Source of the DNA: Cognatilysobacter tabacisoli
GTDB taxonomy: Bacteria; Pseudomonadota; Gammaproteobacteria; Xanthomonadales; Xanthomonadaceae
Reading direction: 5' to 3'
Assembly (NCBI RefSeq): GCF_003586305.1
Contig: NZ_QXJI01000001.1
Location: 1,116,001-1,180,000 of the forward strand
DNA length: 64,000 bases
In this document: in pieces, positions 39,843 through 56,078 of the stretch
Layout of the letters: each line of letters starts with the position of its first letter
Position numbering within the stretch: the stretch's first letter is position 1
Made by a program: the position numbers and the translations under genes
The notes under the pieces: model-generated
What the model saw: only the letters and a program-made list of their open reading frames with translations
What the model was told of the DNA's origin: nothing
Database searches by the model: none

Positions 39843-39878
39843 CCTCCAATTGAAGGAGGCCCCGAATTGGGGCCTCCT
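39843..39878 (-). promoter_or_regulatory. alternative hairpins around the small-ORF ribosome binding site
   Basis: AGGAGGCCCC and GGGGCCTCCT (39854-39863 and 39869-39878) pair perfectly with a 5-base loop. In the minus-strand RNA, the CCTCC of that hairpin's second arm can instead pair with the GGAGG Shine-Dalgarno of the 55-residue gene (39843-39847). The two structures exclude each other. It may also act as a weak terminator after the 158-residue gene. Confidence 0.45.
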
Positions 39879-39893
39879 GGATCAGTAGCGGGC

Positions 39894-40370
39894 TCAGACT
39901 TTGGGAAGGGGATTCTCGACCTCCCGAGAACGCACGCGGCCAAACCTTGCGCCCAAGATGCGGCGCATCCCATCGAGCCCCTTCCCAATCCCGGCGACCT
40001 TCATGACCGCGTACCCATCCAGAGCGTTCGACATGAGCGAGCTACCGAGCGCCATCTGTGAGTGGACGCTTCGCTCGTGGAGCCGCGAGATCCGCGATAG
40101 CCGCGGGCGCAGCGCATCAAGCATCTCGAGGTTCCTGCGAAACTGATCCAGATCGAAGTTCCTCGGCAGTACGTCGGGATGCTGCGTAAAGACGGTGACG
40201 GCCTGCCTACAGAAGGCCTCAGACTTCCCTCCCATCTTGACCATACCCCTGCGCTGGTCTGCAGAGAGCGCGATCAGCCCCTTTAGGTTTGACTCCAGTG
40301 CCGACAACGCCACATCAATGGCCGTCAGTTCCTCTTCCGACACTTCGACGCCGATCACCTGCTCGTTCAT
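39894..40370 (-). CDS. conserved-looking hypothetical protein (158 residues)
   Basis: A soluble, largely helical protein without cysteine clusters or membrane segments. Notable pieces are L-I-A-L-S-A-D-Q-R-R (about 31-40), M-G-G-K-S-E-A-F-C-R-Q-A (about 44-55), F-D-L-D (about 71-74), and a glycine-containing C-terminus (Y-A-V-M-K-V-A-G-I-G-K-G-L-D). It looks like a widespread uncharacterised bacterial family, but I cannot name it. ATG at 40370 has AAGGAAAG upstream at good spacing. A palindrome 100 bases upstream may control it. Confidence 0.72.
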   Translation of the reverse strand: MNEQVIGVEVSEEELTAIDVALSALESNLKGLIALSADQRRGMVKMGGKSEAFCRQAVTVFTQHPDVLPRNFDLDQFRRNLEMLDALRPRLSRISRLHERSVHSQMALGSSLMSNALDGYAVMKVAGIGKGLDGMRRILGARFGRVRSREVENPLPKV

Positions 40371-40468
40371 TGGACTTTCCTTGTGGTCTGTACTGACCCG
40401 CTTGGCCAGCGCGCAAAGTCTCTGAAACGGGGGCGGCGTTGTCAGTCGGAAGACGGCGAGTTCCAAGG

Positions 40469-40482
40469 TAGGAATAGTCCTA
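40469..40482. promoter_or_regulatory. palindromic operator-like site
   Basis: TAGGAATAGTCCTA: 5-base arms TAGGA/TCCTA with 4 bases between. It resembles targets of LuxR/FixJ-type response regulators such as the RcsB and BvgA half-sites. It lies about 100 bases upstream of the 158-residue gene, a normal operator distance. The regulator is unknown. Confidence 0.4.
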
Positions 40483-40746
40483 TTCGTGCGCCAGCGTCAT
40501 TGCCACGCCGCGAAAGGTCTGGCCCGGTGATCCGCTGCCCAGCTGACTGAGAGCGCCGTTCGCGGCGTTGCGAGCCCAGCGCGCAAAGGTCACACCTTCA
40601 GCCGCAGGTGTTGCAGCAGCGCATGCATGGAGTGCGCCTTTGCGCGCGAAGGAAGAAATTTGCATGCCAACATATTGAGAGTCTCGCGCGGAGATTGGTG
40701 GGTCATACACCATGTTTGTTGCCTCGCCCATAAGGCCCTCTAGCAT
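40480..40746 (-). CDS. doubtful ORF (88 codons)
   Basis: An open frame with an ATG at 40746 and a TAG that overlaps the palindrome at 40469-40482. The product (M-L-E-G-L-M-G-E-A start, Q-T-F-R-G-V-A-M-T-L end) matches no family I know and lacks a ribosome binding site. If it is not a gene, 40371-40915 is a gene-free stretch holding only the palindrome. Confidence 0.25.
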   Translation of the reverse strand: MLEGLMGEATNMVYDPPISARDSQYVGMQISSFARKGALHACAAATPAAEGVTFARWARNAANGALSQLGSGSPGQTFRGVAMTLAHE

Positions 40747-40915
40747 TGATAGCAAAGATGAAGGGCTTGCCTCTCGAGGCTTGACGACTTGTCCGCAGCG
40801 GTGGGAGCCTTGACGGTAGAGTTCTAAAGCCTTGCGGGTAACGAAGAAAGGTGTGCCCGCAATCCTTCGGAAGATTCGCGCAGAACCTTACGGATTGCAC
40901 TCCAAGGAGCAGGGG

Positions 40916-41299
40916 ATGAAGGCTGGATCTGTCGACGAAACCCTTAGCTTCAGGGGACGTCACTTGGGCTCGTCGCTGCAATTCGGCCTGCTCGTTGCAA
41001 TCACGCCAATGTCCGCAATTGCGATCGAGCTGGCGAGCACGGGGTCTGATGCATGTGGACACGCCGGTCAAGCAGACAAGTGGCTCAATGTCGCGACCGC
41101 GGGAATCGTGATCCTCTCGCTAGCTGTTGCTGGCTACCAACGGACAACGGGGCACAGGCGGATTGCAGAGATCACTCCGCTTGTTGTGTCCGGCTTGCTC
41201 TTGGGTGCACTCGCCCAGATTTGCCGCGTCCTGATTAGCGTCAGTCCGTTGAAGTGCGATGTAGACGCGGCGCTCGCCAGCGCTCTACCGTGGCTATAA
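40916..41299 (+). CDS. small membrane protein, unknown function
   Basis: A 127-residue protein with AAGGAG upstream of the ATG at 40916. Hydrophobic segments lie at about residues 20-40 (L-Q-F-G-L-L-V-A-I-T-P-M-S), 60-76 (I-V-I-L-S-L-A-V-A-G) and 85-105 (P-L-V-V-S-G-L-L-L-G-A-L-A), so two or three helices cross the membrane. It has cysteines in D-A-C-G-H-A-G-Q near a loop and at L-K-C-D-V. No family recognised. It is the only plus-strand gene in the foreign block. Confidence 0.6.
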   Translation: MKAGSVDETLSFRGRHLGSSLQFGLLVAITPMSAIAIELASTGSDACGHAGQADKWLNVATAGIVILSLAVAGYQRTTGHRRIAEITPLVVSGLLLGALAQICRVLISVSPLKCDVDAALASALPWL

Positions 41300-41354
41300 G
41301 GAACAGGCGAAAGAGCAGCGCACCATCGGAAGCTCAGCCGGAGGACGCAAAGAA

Positions 41355-41390
41355 AAAGGGCCGATGAGCATTCACTCATCGACCCTTTCT
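41355..41390 (-). terminator. intrinsic terminator of the tRNA-Arg transcript
   Basis: In minus-strand reading, AGAAAGGG-T-CGATGAG pairs with CTCATCG-G-CCCTTT with one mismatch, and a T-run (TTTTTCTTT) follows. It ends the transcript carrying tRNA-Ser and tRNA-Arg. Confidence 0.85.
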
Positions 41391-41394
41391 TGTA

Positions 41395-41471
41395 TGGCGC
41401 GCCCGGAAGGATTCGAACCTCCGACCCCCAAGTTCGTAGCCTGGTGCTCTATCCAGCTGAGCTACGGGCGC
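41395..41471 (-). tRNA. tRNA-Arg (anticodon ACG)
   Basis: A 77-base cloverleaf. Acceptor GCGCCCG/CGGGCGC, anticodon stem CCAGG/CTTGG, loop CTACGAA with anticodon ACG (read as ICG after deamination), T arm with GGTTCGAATCC, CCA encoded. Position after tRNA-Ser and csrA matches the E. coli csrA-serV-argV cluster. Confidence 0.95.
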
Positions 41472-41599
41472 GTAGTCGAAAAATTATGGCGGAGTGTTGC
41501 CGGTCCGTCAAACTTTTCCTGCTACTGAATCGGCTGCGAGGCAGGCCCATGGGCCCTTGTAGCAGCGGCGACGTGCGGTGGAATGCACGTCGGTGGAAC

Positions 41600-41692
41600 T
41601 GGCGGAGACTGAGGGATTCGAACCCTCGATGGAGCTTTTGACCCCATACTCCCTTAGCAGGGGAGCCCCTTCGGCCTCTCGGGCAAGTCTCC
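41600..41692 (-). tRNA. tRNA-Ser (anticodon GCT)
   Basis: A 93-base class II tRNA. Acceptor GGAGACT/AGTCTCC, anticodon stem CTCCC/GGGAG, loop CTGCTAA with GCT, a long variable arm, T loop TTCGAAT, CCA encoded. It reads AGY serine codons. Confidence 0.95.
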
Positions 41693-41762
41693 GTTCACTG
41701 CGAGCAGTGCGGCCGGCAATGGTACCGACTCGCGCCGCGGACGGCAAACGCGCAGTGCGCGA

Positions 41763-41957
41763 TCAGCCCTTGTCGTCGGCGTCGTGCGGCGCTTCGCCGC
41801 GCTGGATGCGCTGGTAGATCTCTTCGCGGTGCACGGCCACGTCCTTGGGTGCAGTGATGCCGATACGGACCTGGTTGCCCTTGACGCCGAGCACGGTCAC
41901 GGTGACCGAGTCGCCGATCATCAGGGTTTCGCCGACGCGGCGCGTCAGGATGAGCAT
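41763..41957 (-). CDS. csrA: carbon storage regulator CsrA/RsmA
   Basis: A 64-residue RNA-binding dimer that binds GGA motifs in mRNA leaders to block or stabilise messages (motility, biofilm, virulence in Xanthomonads as RsmA). [12 protein letters not shown] is the canonical start; [11 protein letters not shown] and [13 protein letters not shown] follow. AGGAGG lies 7 bases before the ATG and itself contains GGA, so autoregulation is possible. It lies downstream of alaS as in E. coli. Confidence 0.97.
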   Translation of the reverse strand: MLILTRRVGETLMIGDSVTVTVLGVKGNQVRIGITAPKDVAVHREEIYQRIQRGEAPHDADDKG

Positions 41958-41974
41958 GGACAAACCTCCTTGGG

Positions 41975-42019
41975 CCGGCGCCCGATGGCGCCGGGGGTGA
42001 CGCCGGCTTGAGGCCGGCG
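41975..42019 (-). promoter_or_regulatory. csrA leader hairpins
   Basis: Two perfect hairpins precede the csrA ribosome binding site: CCGGCGCC/GGCGCCGG with a 4-base loop (41975-41994) and GCCGGC/GCCGGC with a 5-base loop (42001-42019). They may shape access of CsrA or ribosomes to the AGGAGG that follows. Confidence 0.4.
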
Positions 42020-42103
42020 CGCGTTCCGTCTAATAGGACGAAACGTTAATTATCTTTGCTGGAGGACGCCGGCCGCAAGAGACCGATCGTCCTGCCACTG
42101 GAA

Positions 42104-44752
<2,649 letters not shown>

Positions 44753-44984
44753 GCCGGATGCGCAGGAGACAGGAGACGGGGCCGGGGTCGCTGCAACCCG
44801 CCCATGCCCCGAAAATGGGGCGTTGTCTCGAGTAGGCAACCGGTGTCCGGAAGGTCGTCAAGCCTATCAGGACGGGGCACCGCCTGCGCGGCGGCTCACG
44901 GGTCGGCGCCATGGCGCGCCTCGTTGCGGCGGGGCGATGGACGCAGTCGTCGCCCGCCCGGTTCGGCACCGGCTTGCGCGGCGG

Positions 44985-45524
44985 TCAGACGCCCCAGCCG
45001 TCGTCCGGGTCGAACCGCGTGGCGTGCCGGACGCTGTCACCGCCATAGCCGCGGCGGATCAGGAACTCGGCGGCCCTGCGCTTGAGCGCGGGGTCGTCGT
45101 GGATCGCGGCGCCGAAGCGGCGCTCGACCGACTCGCGCGCGAGTCGGTCCCACTGACCGTCGTAGGTCGCCATGGCGGCGGCGACCGCGTCGCGGTCGAG
45201 CCCGTGGGTCTGCAGCTCGGCGCGGATCCGCAGCGGGCCGTGGCCGGTTTCGGCACGACTGCGGACGAGCAGTTCGGCGAAGCGCGCGTCGTCCTGCCAG
45301 CCGGCGTCGGAGAGGCGATCGATCGCCGCCTTCGCGTCGTCGCGGGGCACGCCGCGGGCCGCTAGCTTGCGCGACAGCTCCTTGCGCGAGTGCTCGCGAC
45401 GCACCAGCAGGCCGAGGGCCCGCTGGGTCGGCGTCGGCTCCGGACGGGCGCGCCGACGCCCCCGGGTGGGGGCGTCGTCGAAAAGGCCAGCGGGCTGGCC
45501 GTCGTGCGCGTCGTCGTCCGACAT
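44985..45524 (-). CDS. recX: RecA regulatory protein RecX
   Basis: A 179-residue helical protein that binds RecA filaments and limits their activity. Three-helix repeats are visible: [15 protein letters not shown] (about 42-56), [13 protein letters not shown] (about 77-89) and [10 protein letters not shown] (near the C-terminus). It follows recA with an 18-bp gap, the conserved recA-recX order, so it is SOS-induced with recA. Confidence 0.92.
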   Translation of the reverse strand: MSDDDAHDGQPAGLFDDAPTRGRRRARPEPTPTQRALGLLVRREHSRKELSRKLAARGVPRDDAKAAIDRLSDAGWQDDARFAELLVRSRAETGHGPLRIRAELQTHGLDRDAVAAAMATYDGQWDRLARESVERRFGAAIHDDPALKRRAAEFLIRRGYGGDSVRHATRFDPDDGWGV

Positions 45525-45542
45525 CGGTCCTGCGCGCGCCCG

Positions 45543-46580
<1,038 letters not shown>

Positions 46581-46781
46581 CGTGGCGGTTCCTTGGGTTG
46601 GTCGTTTGGGTGAGGCCATGGTGTGGGGTCTCCGTCGCACGGGCTGCGACGGCGGCCAGATTCGACTGTGGGGGATGGAAAGAGGCACCGGAATCGGCGA
46701 TTGCCGGTCCGGCCGGTCGGAAAACGCCGCGGACGCCGAGGGCGCCGGGCGCGGGGATTGAGGAGATGGCGGAGGTCGCCA

Positions 46782-47411
46782 TCACCGGTTCGGGCGCACC
46801 AGCCCGCAGTACAGGCCTTCGATCTCGAAGTCCTGGCCGGGAGCGACTTCGATCGGCGCGTAGTCCGGGTTGCGCGGCAGCAGGCGGATGCGGTCCTTGG
46901 CGATCTTCAGCAGCTTGACGGTGATCTCGTCGTCGATCCGGGCCACGACGATCTGGCCCGAACGCGCGTCGCGGGTGCGGTGCACGCCGATCAGGTCGCC
47001 GTCGAAGATGCCCTCGTCGCGCATCGAGTCGCCCTTGACCTTGAGCAGATAGTCGGGCGACGGCGCGAAGAAGTTCTTGTCCATCAGCACGACCTGGTCC
47101 GAGCCGATGTCGGCGCCGATCGGCAGCCCCGCCGCGACCTGCCCGAGCACCGGCAGGCTGAGCACGTCGTCGTTCGCCGCTGGCACCGGAGCCGGCGTGC
47201 GCGGCTGGACGAGGCGGATGCCGCGCGCCTGGCCCGGGATGCGCTTGATCGCCCCGGCCTGCTCGAGCGCCTCGAGGTGGTACTGCGCCGCGCGGACGCT
47301 GCTGAAGCCCAGCGCGGAGGCGATCTCGGTCTGCGACGGTGGCGCGCCGTCGGTCTCGATGCGGTCGGCGATGAGGTCGAGGATCGCCTGCTGGGTGTCG
47401 GTCAGGTTCAT
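46782..47411 (-). CDS. lexA: SOS repressor LexA
   Basis: A 209-residue repressor. N-terminal winged helix (about 1-68: L-T-D-T-Q-Q-A-I, S-Q-T-E-I-A-S-A-L-G-F-S-S) and C-terminal self-cleaving domain with cleavage site A94-G95 in V-A-A-G-L-P-I-G, catalytic S129 in G-D-S-M and K166. Its promoter holds a perfect 19-bp LexA box ending two bases before the ATG, so repression is strongly autoregulated. It leads lexA-recA-recX. Confidence 0.97.
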   Translation of the reverse strand: MNLTDTQQAILDLIADRIETDGAPPSQTEIASALGFSSVRAAQYHLEALEQAGAIKRIPGQARGIRLVQPRTPAPVPAANDDVLSLPVLGQVAAGLPIGADIGSDQVVLMDKNFFAPSPDYLLKVKGDSMRDEGIFDGDLIGVHRTRDARSGQIVVARIDDEITVKLLKIAKDRIRLLPRNPDYAPIEVAPGQDFEIEGLYCGLVRPNR

Positions 47412-47412
47412 G

Positions 47413-47431
47413 TTAGTAGTAATACTACTAA
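47413..47431. promoter_or_regulatory. LexA box
   Basis: TTAGTAGTAATACTACTAA is a perfect 19-bp palindrome of the TTAG-N6-TACTA type known for Xanthomonas and Xylella LexA. It lies immediately upstream of the lexA start codon. Confidence 0.93.
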
Positions 47432-47467
47432 CCCCGTCCGGCACGCAAGCCCTGCCCGCCCCGACGC

Positions 47468-47968
47468 CTACGCGGCGAGCGCGTGGAGGCCGCCGAGCGC
47501 CGCGGCCACGGTCCGGCGGCGGACGCCCTCGCGGTCGCCGTCGAAGTGGAAGACCTCGGCGCGCGGGTAGCCGCCGCGGCGCTTCCACGCGATCCACACC
47601 GTGCCGACGGGCTTGTCGTCGGTGCCGCCGCCGGGGCCGGCGATACCGGTGACCGCCACGGCGAGCGTCGCGCCGGAGTGCACGAGCGCGCCGGACACCA
47701 TCTCGAGCACCGTTTCGCGGCTGACCGCGCCGAAGTGCTCGAGCGTTTCCGGGCGGACGCCGAGCAGCGCCTGCTTGGCCTCGTAGCTGTAGGCCGCCAT
47801 GCCGCAGTCGAACCACGCCGAGGAGCCGGCGACGTCGGTCAGGGTCTTGGCGATCCAGCCGCCGGTGCAGCTCTCGGCGGTCACCAGCATGTGGTGGTTG
47901 CTGCGCGCGGCCTCGCCGACGGTTTCGGCCAGCCGCTGCAGTTCGAGGTCGTCAGGGGGTGCGCTCAT
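47468..47968 (-). CDS. pncC: nicotinamide-nucleotide amidohydrolase (CinA C-terminal domain)
   Basis: Deamidates NMN to NaMN for NAD recycling. A 166-residue stand-alone CinA-C domain without the N-terminal CinA part: T-A-E-S-C-T-G-G-W-I (about 32-41, catalytic Ser), F-x-x-G-M-A-A-Y-S, V-A-V-T-G-I-A-G-P-G-G-G-T (about 104-116) and G-T-V-W-I-A-W. It lies 56 bp upstream of lexA on the same strand, the LexA box being between them. Such pncC-lexA-recA neighbourhoods are common. Confidence 0.94.
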   Translation of the reverse strand: MSAPPDDLELQRLAETVGEAARSNHHMLVTAESCTGGWIAKTLTDVAGSSAWFDCGMAAYSYEAKQALLGVRPETLEHFGAVSRETVLEMVSGALVHSGATLAVAVTGIAGPGGGTDDKPVGTVWIAWKRRGGYPRAEVFHFDGDREGVRRRTVAAALGGLHALAA

Positions 47969-48020
47969 GCGCGGCACTATAAGCCGGGCCGACCGCGCAC
48001 CGGCGATGCGCCGCAAACGA

Positions 48021-48049
48021 CGACGGCCTGCCGTTTCCGGCAAGCCGTC
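48021..48049. terminator. hairpin after the TonB-dependent receptor
   Basis: CGACGGCCTGCCG and CGGCAAGCCGTCG pair with a single internal mismatch around a TTTC loop. In minus-strand reading the stem is followed by TCGTCGTTTG. It probably ends the receptor transcript. Confidence 0.6.
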
Positions 48050-48071
48050 GAGGCAGCGCGTTGGGGCTCGA

Positions 48072-50651
48072 TCAGTAGTTGACGCGGAACGTCACGCCGT
48101 AGGTGCGTGGCGCGCCGAGGAACGCGTTGTACGAGTTGAACGGATTGCCGGGGACCGGCGAGACGTTCTGCAGCGGGGCGTCGAAGCCGACCTGCACGTA
48201 CTCTTCGTCGAACAGGTTCTGGCTCCACAGCTCCACGGCCCAGCGGCGATCACGCGCTTCGATCGCGAAGCGCGCGTTGACGACGGTGAAGGCTTCCTGG
48301 ACCTTCTCCACGTCCAGGTCCGAGCCAGTGTTGTACTCGGACATGTACTTGGCGCCGATGTTGAAGCGGCCGCGCAGGTCGCTGGCGAAGTCCCATTCGT
48401 ACGTCGCCGACGCCGAACCGGACCACTCCGGCGCGAAGCTGACGCGGTTGCCGGGCAGCTTGTACAGCGCGCCGGTCGGCGCGATGAAGTCGCCGCCCGG
48501 GCGCTCGTCGCCGTAGGTCGTGTCGGCGTACATCAGGCCGCCCTGCAGCAGCAGCCCCTCGCTCGCCTGCCACTGGATCTCGGTGTCGATGCCCTGCGAC
48601 ACGACTTCCGGAATCGAGCGCACCACGAAGCTCGTGCCGAGGAAGCTGTTGAGCTGGAAGTCGTCATACGTCTGGTGGAACAGCGTGCCGTTGAGCAGCA
48701 GGTTGCCGCCGAGCCAGGTCGTCTTCGCGCCGAGCTCGAAGCTGTCGACGAACTCGCCTTCGAACGACGTGTCGGCCACCGGCAGGATGCCGGACGTGCC
48801 GCTCGACAGGCCGGTGTTCGACTGGACGCGATCGAGGTTGAAGCCGCCGGCCTTGTAGCCGCGCGCCGCCGAGAAGTACGTCATGACCTGCTCGTTCCAG
48901 CGGTACGCCGCCTTCACCGTGCCGGACCACTCCTTCTCCTCGCGCTCCTGGTTGGTCGCGCGGCCGTTGTGCAGCGGATTCGCCCACGGCAGGCAGCCGA
49001 AGCCGATGATCTGCGGGATCACCGCAGGCAGCGCCGCCGCCGGCACGCCGCGCGCGAGCAGGGCCGCGGCGATGCGCTGCTGGCCGACGGTCGGCTGCAG
49101 CATCCGCGAGCAGCCCGGGCTGCCGTTCGGGTTGCTGTAACGCGACTCGAGTTCCTTGTTCTCGATCGTGTAGCGCAGGCCGAGGGTCAGGTCGAGCGCG
49201 TCGGTCGCGTGCCAGGTGTTGTTGGTGAACAGCGCCGTGCTCTTGGCGTTTTGCTTGTAGCGGTCGTTGGCGCCGAGGCCGGCGAAGACCGTGCCGAACG
49301 GCAGCCCGGTGGCTTCGGACAGGAAGCGCGCCGCCGTCGGCGACTGGCCGAGCGCCGGGTTGACGATCGACAGCAGCGCGACCGACAGGTACGGCTCGTA
49401 GGCCGAGCCGATGCGGTATGCCTCGTTGCGGGTCAGGTCCTCGTCGGCATAGAACGCGCCGACCATCCAGTCGACCGAGTCGGTCGCGCCGGTCAGGCGG
49501 AACTCCTGGCTGAACTGCTCGAACTTGGTGAACGCGTCGTCCTCGGTCGGGTTGCGATAGAGGATGTCGGCGCTGGAGTAGTCGAAGTCCAGGCCGTTGA
49601 TCGACTGCCACTCGCGCTGGGCGGTGATCGAAGTCAGCGTCGCGCCGTTGAACCACGGCGTGATCCAGTTGACCTCGGCCGAGATGCCCTTGTCCTTGAT
49701 GTCCTGCTCGGTGCTGCGGTTGTTGTAGGCGATCCGCGCGAACGGATCGGCCACAAGCGCGACGCCCTCGTCCGGCGACAGCGCGTTGACGATGTTCGCC
49801 GTCGCGCCGCGCACCGTGGTCACGCCGACGCAGCAGTTCTCTTCGCGGCTGGTGAAGTCGGCGATGACGTTGATGTCGACGTTGTCGGTCGGCTCCAGCA
49901 GCAGCTGGCCGCGCAGGGTGTGGAAGTTCTGGTTGCCGTCCTCGGTCTCCTGCCGCGGGCCGGCACCGGTGCGGACCTCGTTGAAGCCGTCGCGCTTGCG
50001 CTTGGCGGCGTACACGCGGAAGGCCGAGTTGTCGCCGAGCGCGGTGTTGAACGCACCGGCGGCGCCGAGCGCGTTGTAGTTGCCGACGGTCAGTTCACCC
50101 TCGACGTAGGTGTTGTAGTCCGGGCGGCGGGTGATGACGTTGATCACGCCGGCCGAGGTGTTCTTGCCGAAGACCGTGCCCTGCGGCCCCTTGAGCACTT
50201 CGATGCGCTCGAGCTCCCCGAGGTCGCCGAAGCCGACGCCGTTGCGCGGGCGGTAGACGCCGTCGATGACGATGCCGACCGACGACTCGAGGCCGGCGTT
50301 GTCGCCGACCGTGCCGATGCCGCGGATGCGCGCGGTCGTCAGCGCCTCGCTCTGGGTGCTGGTGACGGTCAGGCCGGGCACGAGGACCTGCAGGTCCTTG
50401 ACGTCACGCACGCCGGTGTCCTTCAGCAGCTGCTCGGGCAGCGCGGTGACCGAAATCGGCACGTCCTGCAGGGCTTCCTCGCGCTTCTGCGCGGTCACCA
50501 CGATGCCGGCCAGCGTGGTGGCCTCCTTCTCTTCCTCCTGCGCGGCGGCCGGGGCGGCCTCCTGCGCCTGAAGCGGCACCGCTGCCCACATGGCCACGGC
50601 GAATCCCACCGCCAACGACAGCTTCCTGCGATCCGGATTACTGGTGCGCAT
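48072..50651 (-). CDS. TonB-dependent outer membrane receptor
   Basis: An 859-residue outer membrane active transporter. Signal peptide at residues 1-30 (P-L-Q-A-Q cut region). A TonB box-like stretch G-I-V-V-T-A-Q-K-R (about 49-57), plug domain with D-V-P-I-S-V-T-A-L and R-I-R-G-I-G-T (about 60-175), then a 22-strand barrel ending in F-R-V-N-Y, an ideal C-terminal aromatic for Bam recognition. The plug style (S/V-T-A-Q-K-R-E-E-x-L-Q-D-V-P) is that of the Sphingomonad/Caulobacter type that takes plant-derived or steroid-like ligands. No uptake, sensor or degradation gene is beside it, so the ligand is unknown. Confidence 0.93.
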   Translation of the reverse strand: MRTSNPDRRKLSLAVGFAVAMWAAVPLQAQEAAPAAAQEEEKEATTLAGIVVTAQKREEALQDVPISVTALPEQLLKDTGVRDVKDLQVLVPGLTVTSTQSEALTTARIRGIGTVGDNAGLESSVGIVIDGVYRPRNGVGFGDLGELERIEVLKGPQGTVFGKNTSAGVINVITRRPDYNTYVEGELTVGNYNALGAAGAFNTALGDNSAFRVYAAKRKRDGFNEVRTGAGPRQETEDGNQNFHTLRGQLLLEPTDNVDINVIADFTSREENCCVGVTTVRGATANIVNALSPDEGVALVADPFARIAYNNRSTEQDIKDKGISAEVNWITPWFNGATLTSITAQREWQSINGLDFDYSSADILYRNPTEDDAFTKFEQFSQEFRLTGATDSVDWMVGAFYADEDLTRNEAYRIGSAYEPYLSVALLSIVNPALGQSPTAARFLSEATGLPFGTVFAGLGANDRYKQNAKSTALFTNNTWHATDALDLTLGLRYTIENKELESRYSNPNGSPGCSRMLQPTVGQQRIAAALLARGVPAAALPAVIPQIIGFGCLPWANPLHNGRATNQEREEKEWSGTVKAAYRWNEQVMTYFSAARGYKAGGFNLDRVQSNTGLSSGTSGILPVADTSFEGEFVDSFELGAKTTWLGGNLLLNGTLFHQTYDDFQLNSFLGTSFVVRSIPEVVSQGIDTEIQWQASEGLLLQGGLMYADTTYGDERPGGDFIAPTGALYKLPGNRVSFAPEWSGSASATYEWDFASDLRGRFNIGAKYMSEYNTGSDLDVEKVQEAFTVVNARFAIEARDRRWAVELWSQNLFDEEYVQVGFDAPLQNVSPVPGNPFNSYNAFLGAPRTYGVTFRVNY

Positions 50652-50824
50652 CGCCCCTACCCCCAAAGTGTGTGAGCCGGCGTCGCCCCCCGGCGACGAC
50701 TTCGGCAAGCCGAAACGCATTTTTAACGTGAGCGGCGACACGAAACTAACATCTTCCGGTGGCAGGTCATGTGGCATCGCAGCACGCCGGCGTATGGTGC
50801 CTCGCTGGCATACTGTCGCGGCCC

Positions 50825-50851
50825 GCGGTTCCGCCTCCGGAACCGCTTTTT
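50825..50851 (+). terminator. strong intrinsic terminator in the mutS leader
   Basis: GCGGTTCCG pairs perfectly with CGGAACCGC across a CCTC loop and is followed by TTTTT. It reads toward mutS and ends 19 bases before the mutS start codon. No plus-strand gene lies upstream, since the receptor gene is divergent, so it either attenuates mutS or ends an unannotated small RNA. Confidence 0.8.
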
Positions 50852-50870
50852 CCGCCGCCAAGAACGCCCA

Positions 50871-55934
<5,064 letters not shown>

Positions 55935-55975
55935 CCGCCGCGTGCACGGCCGACGGTCGTGCACCAAACGCACCG

Positions 55976-56012
55976 CGACGACGCCCGGCCATGCGCCGGG
56001 CGTCGTCGTTTG
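55976..56012 (+). terminator. intrinsic terminator after katG
   Basis: CGACGACGCCCGGC pairs with GCCGGGCGTCGTCG, a 14-bp GC stem, followed by TTT. It is 42 bases past the katG stop. Confidence 0.8.
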
Positions 56013-56078
56013 CGCTACACGCCGGTGCCCGTCGAACAGGACTAGGATCGGTGTCCCCCTCCCCCGAGAGTCGACGCC

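Noticed and set aside
40703-41071. Minus-strand frame of 122 codons
   Set aside because: It is antisense to the better supported membrane protein at 40916-41299, which has AAGGAG before its ATG.
46581-46781. Search for a LexA box in front of recA
   Set aside because: No TTAG-N6-TACTA pattern was found by eye in the 201 bp.
50652-50824. Fur box before the TonB-dependent receptor
   Set aside because: No GATAAT-type repeat was visible in the intergenic region.
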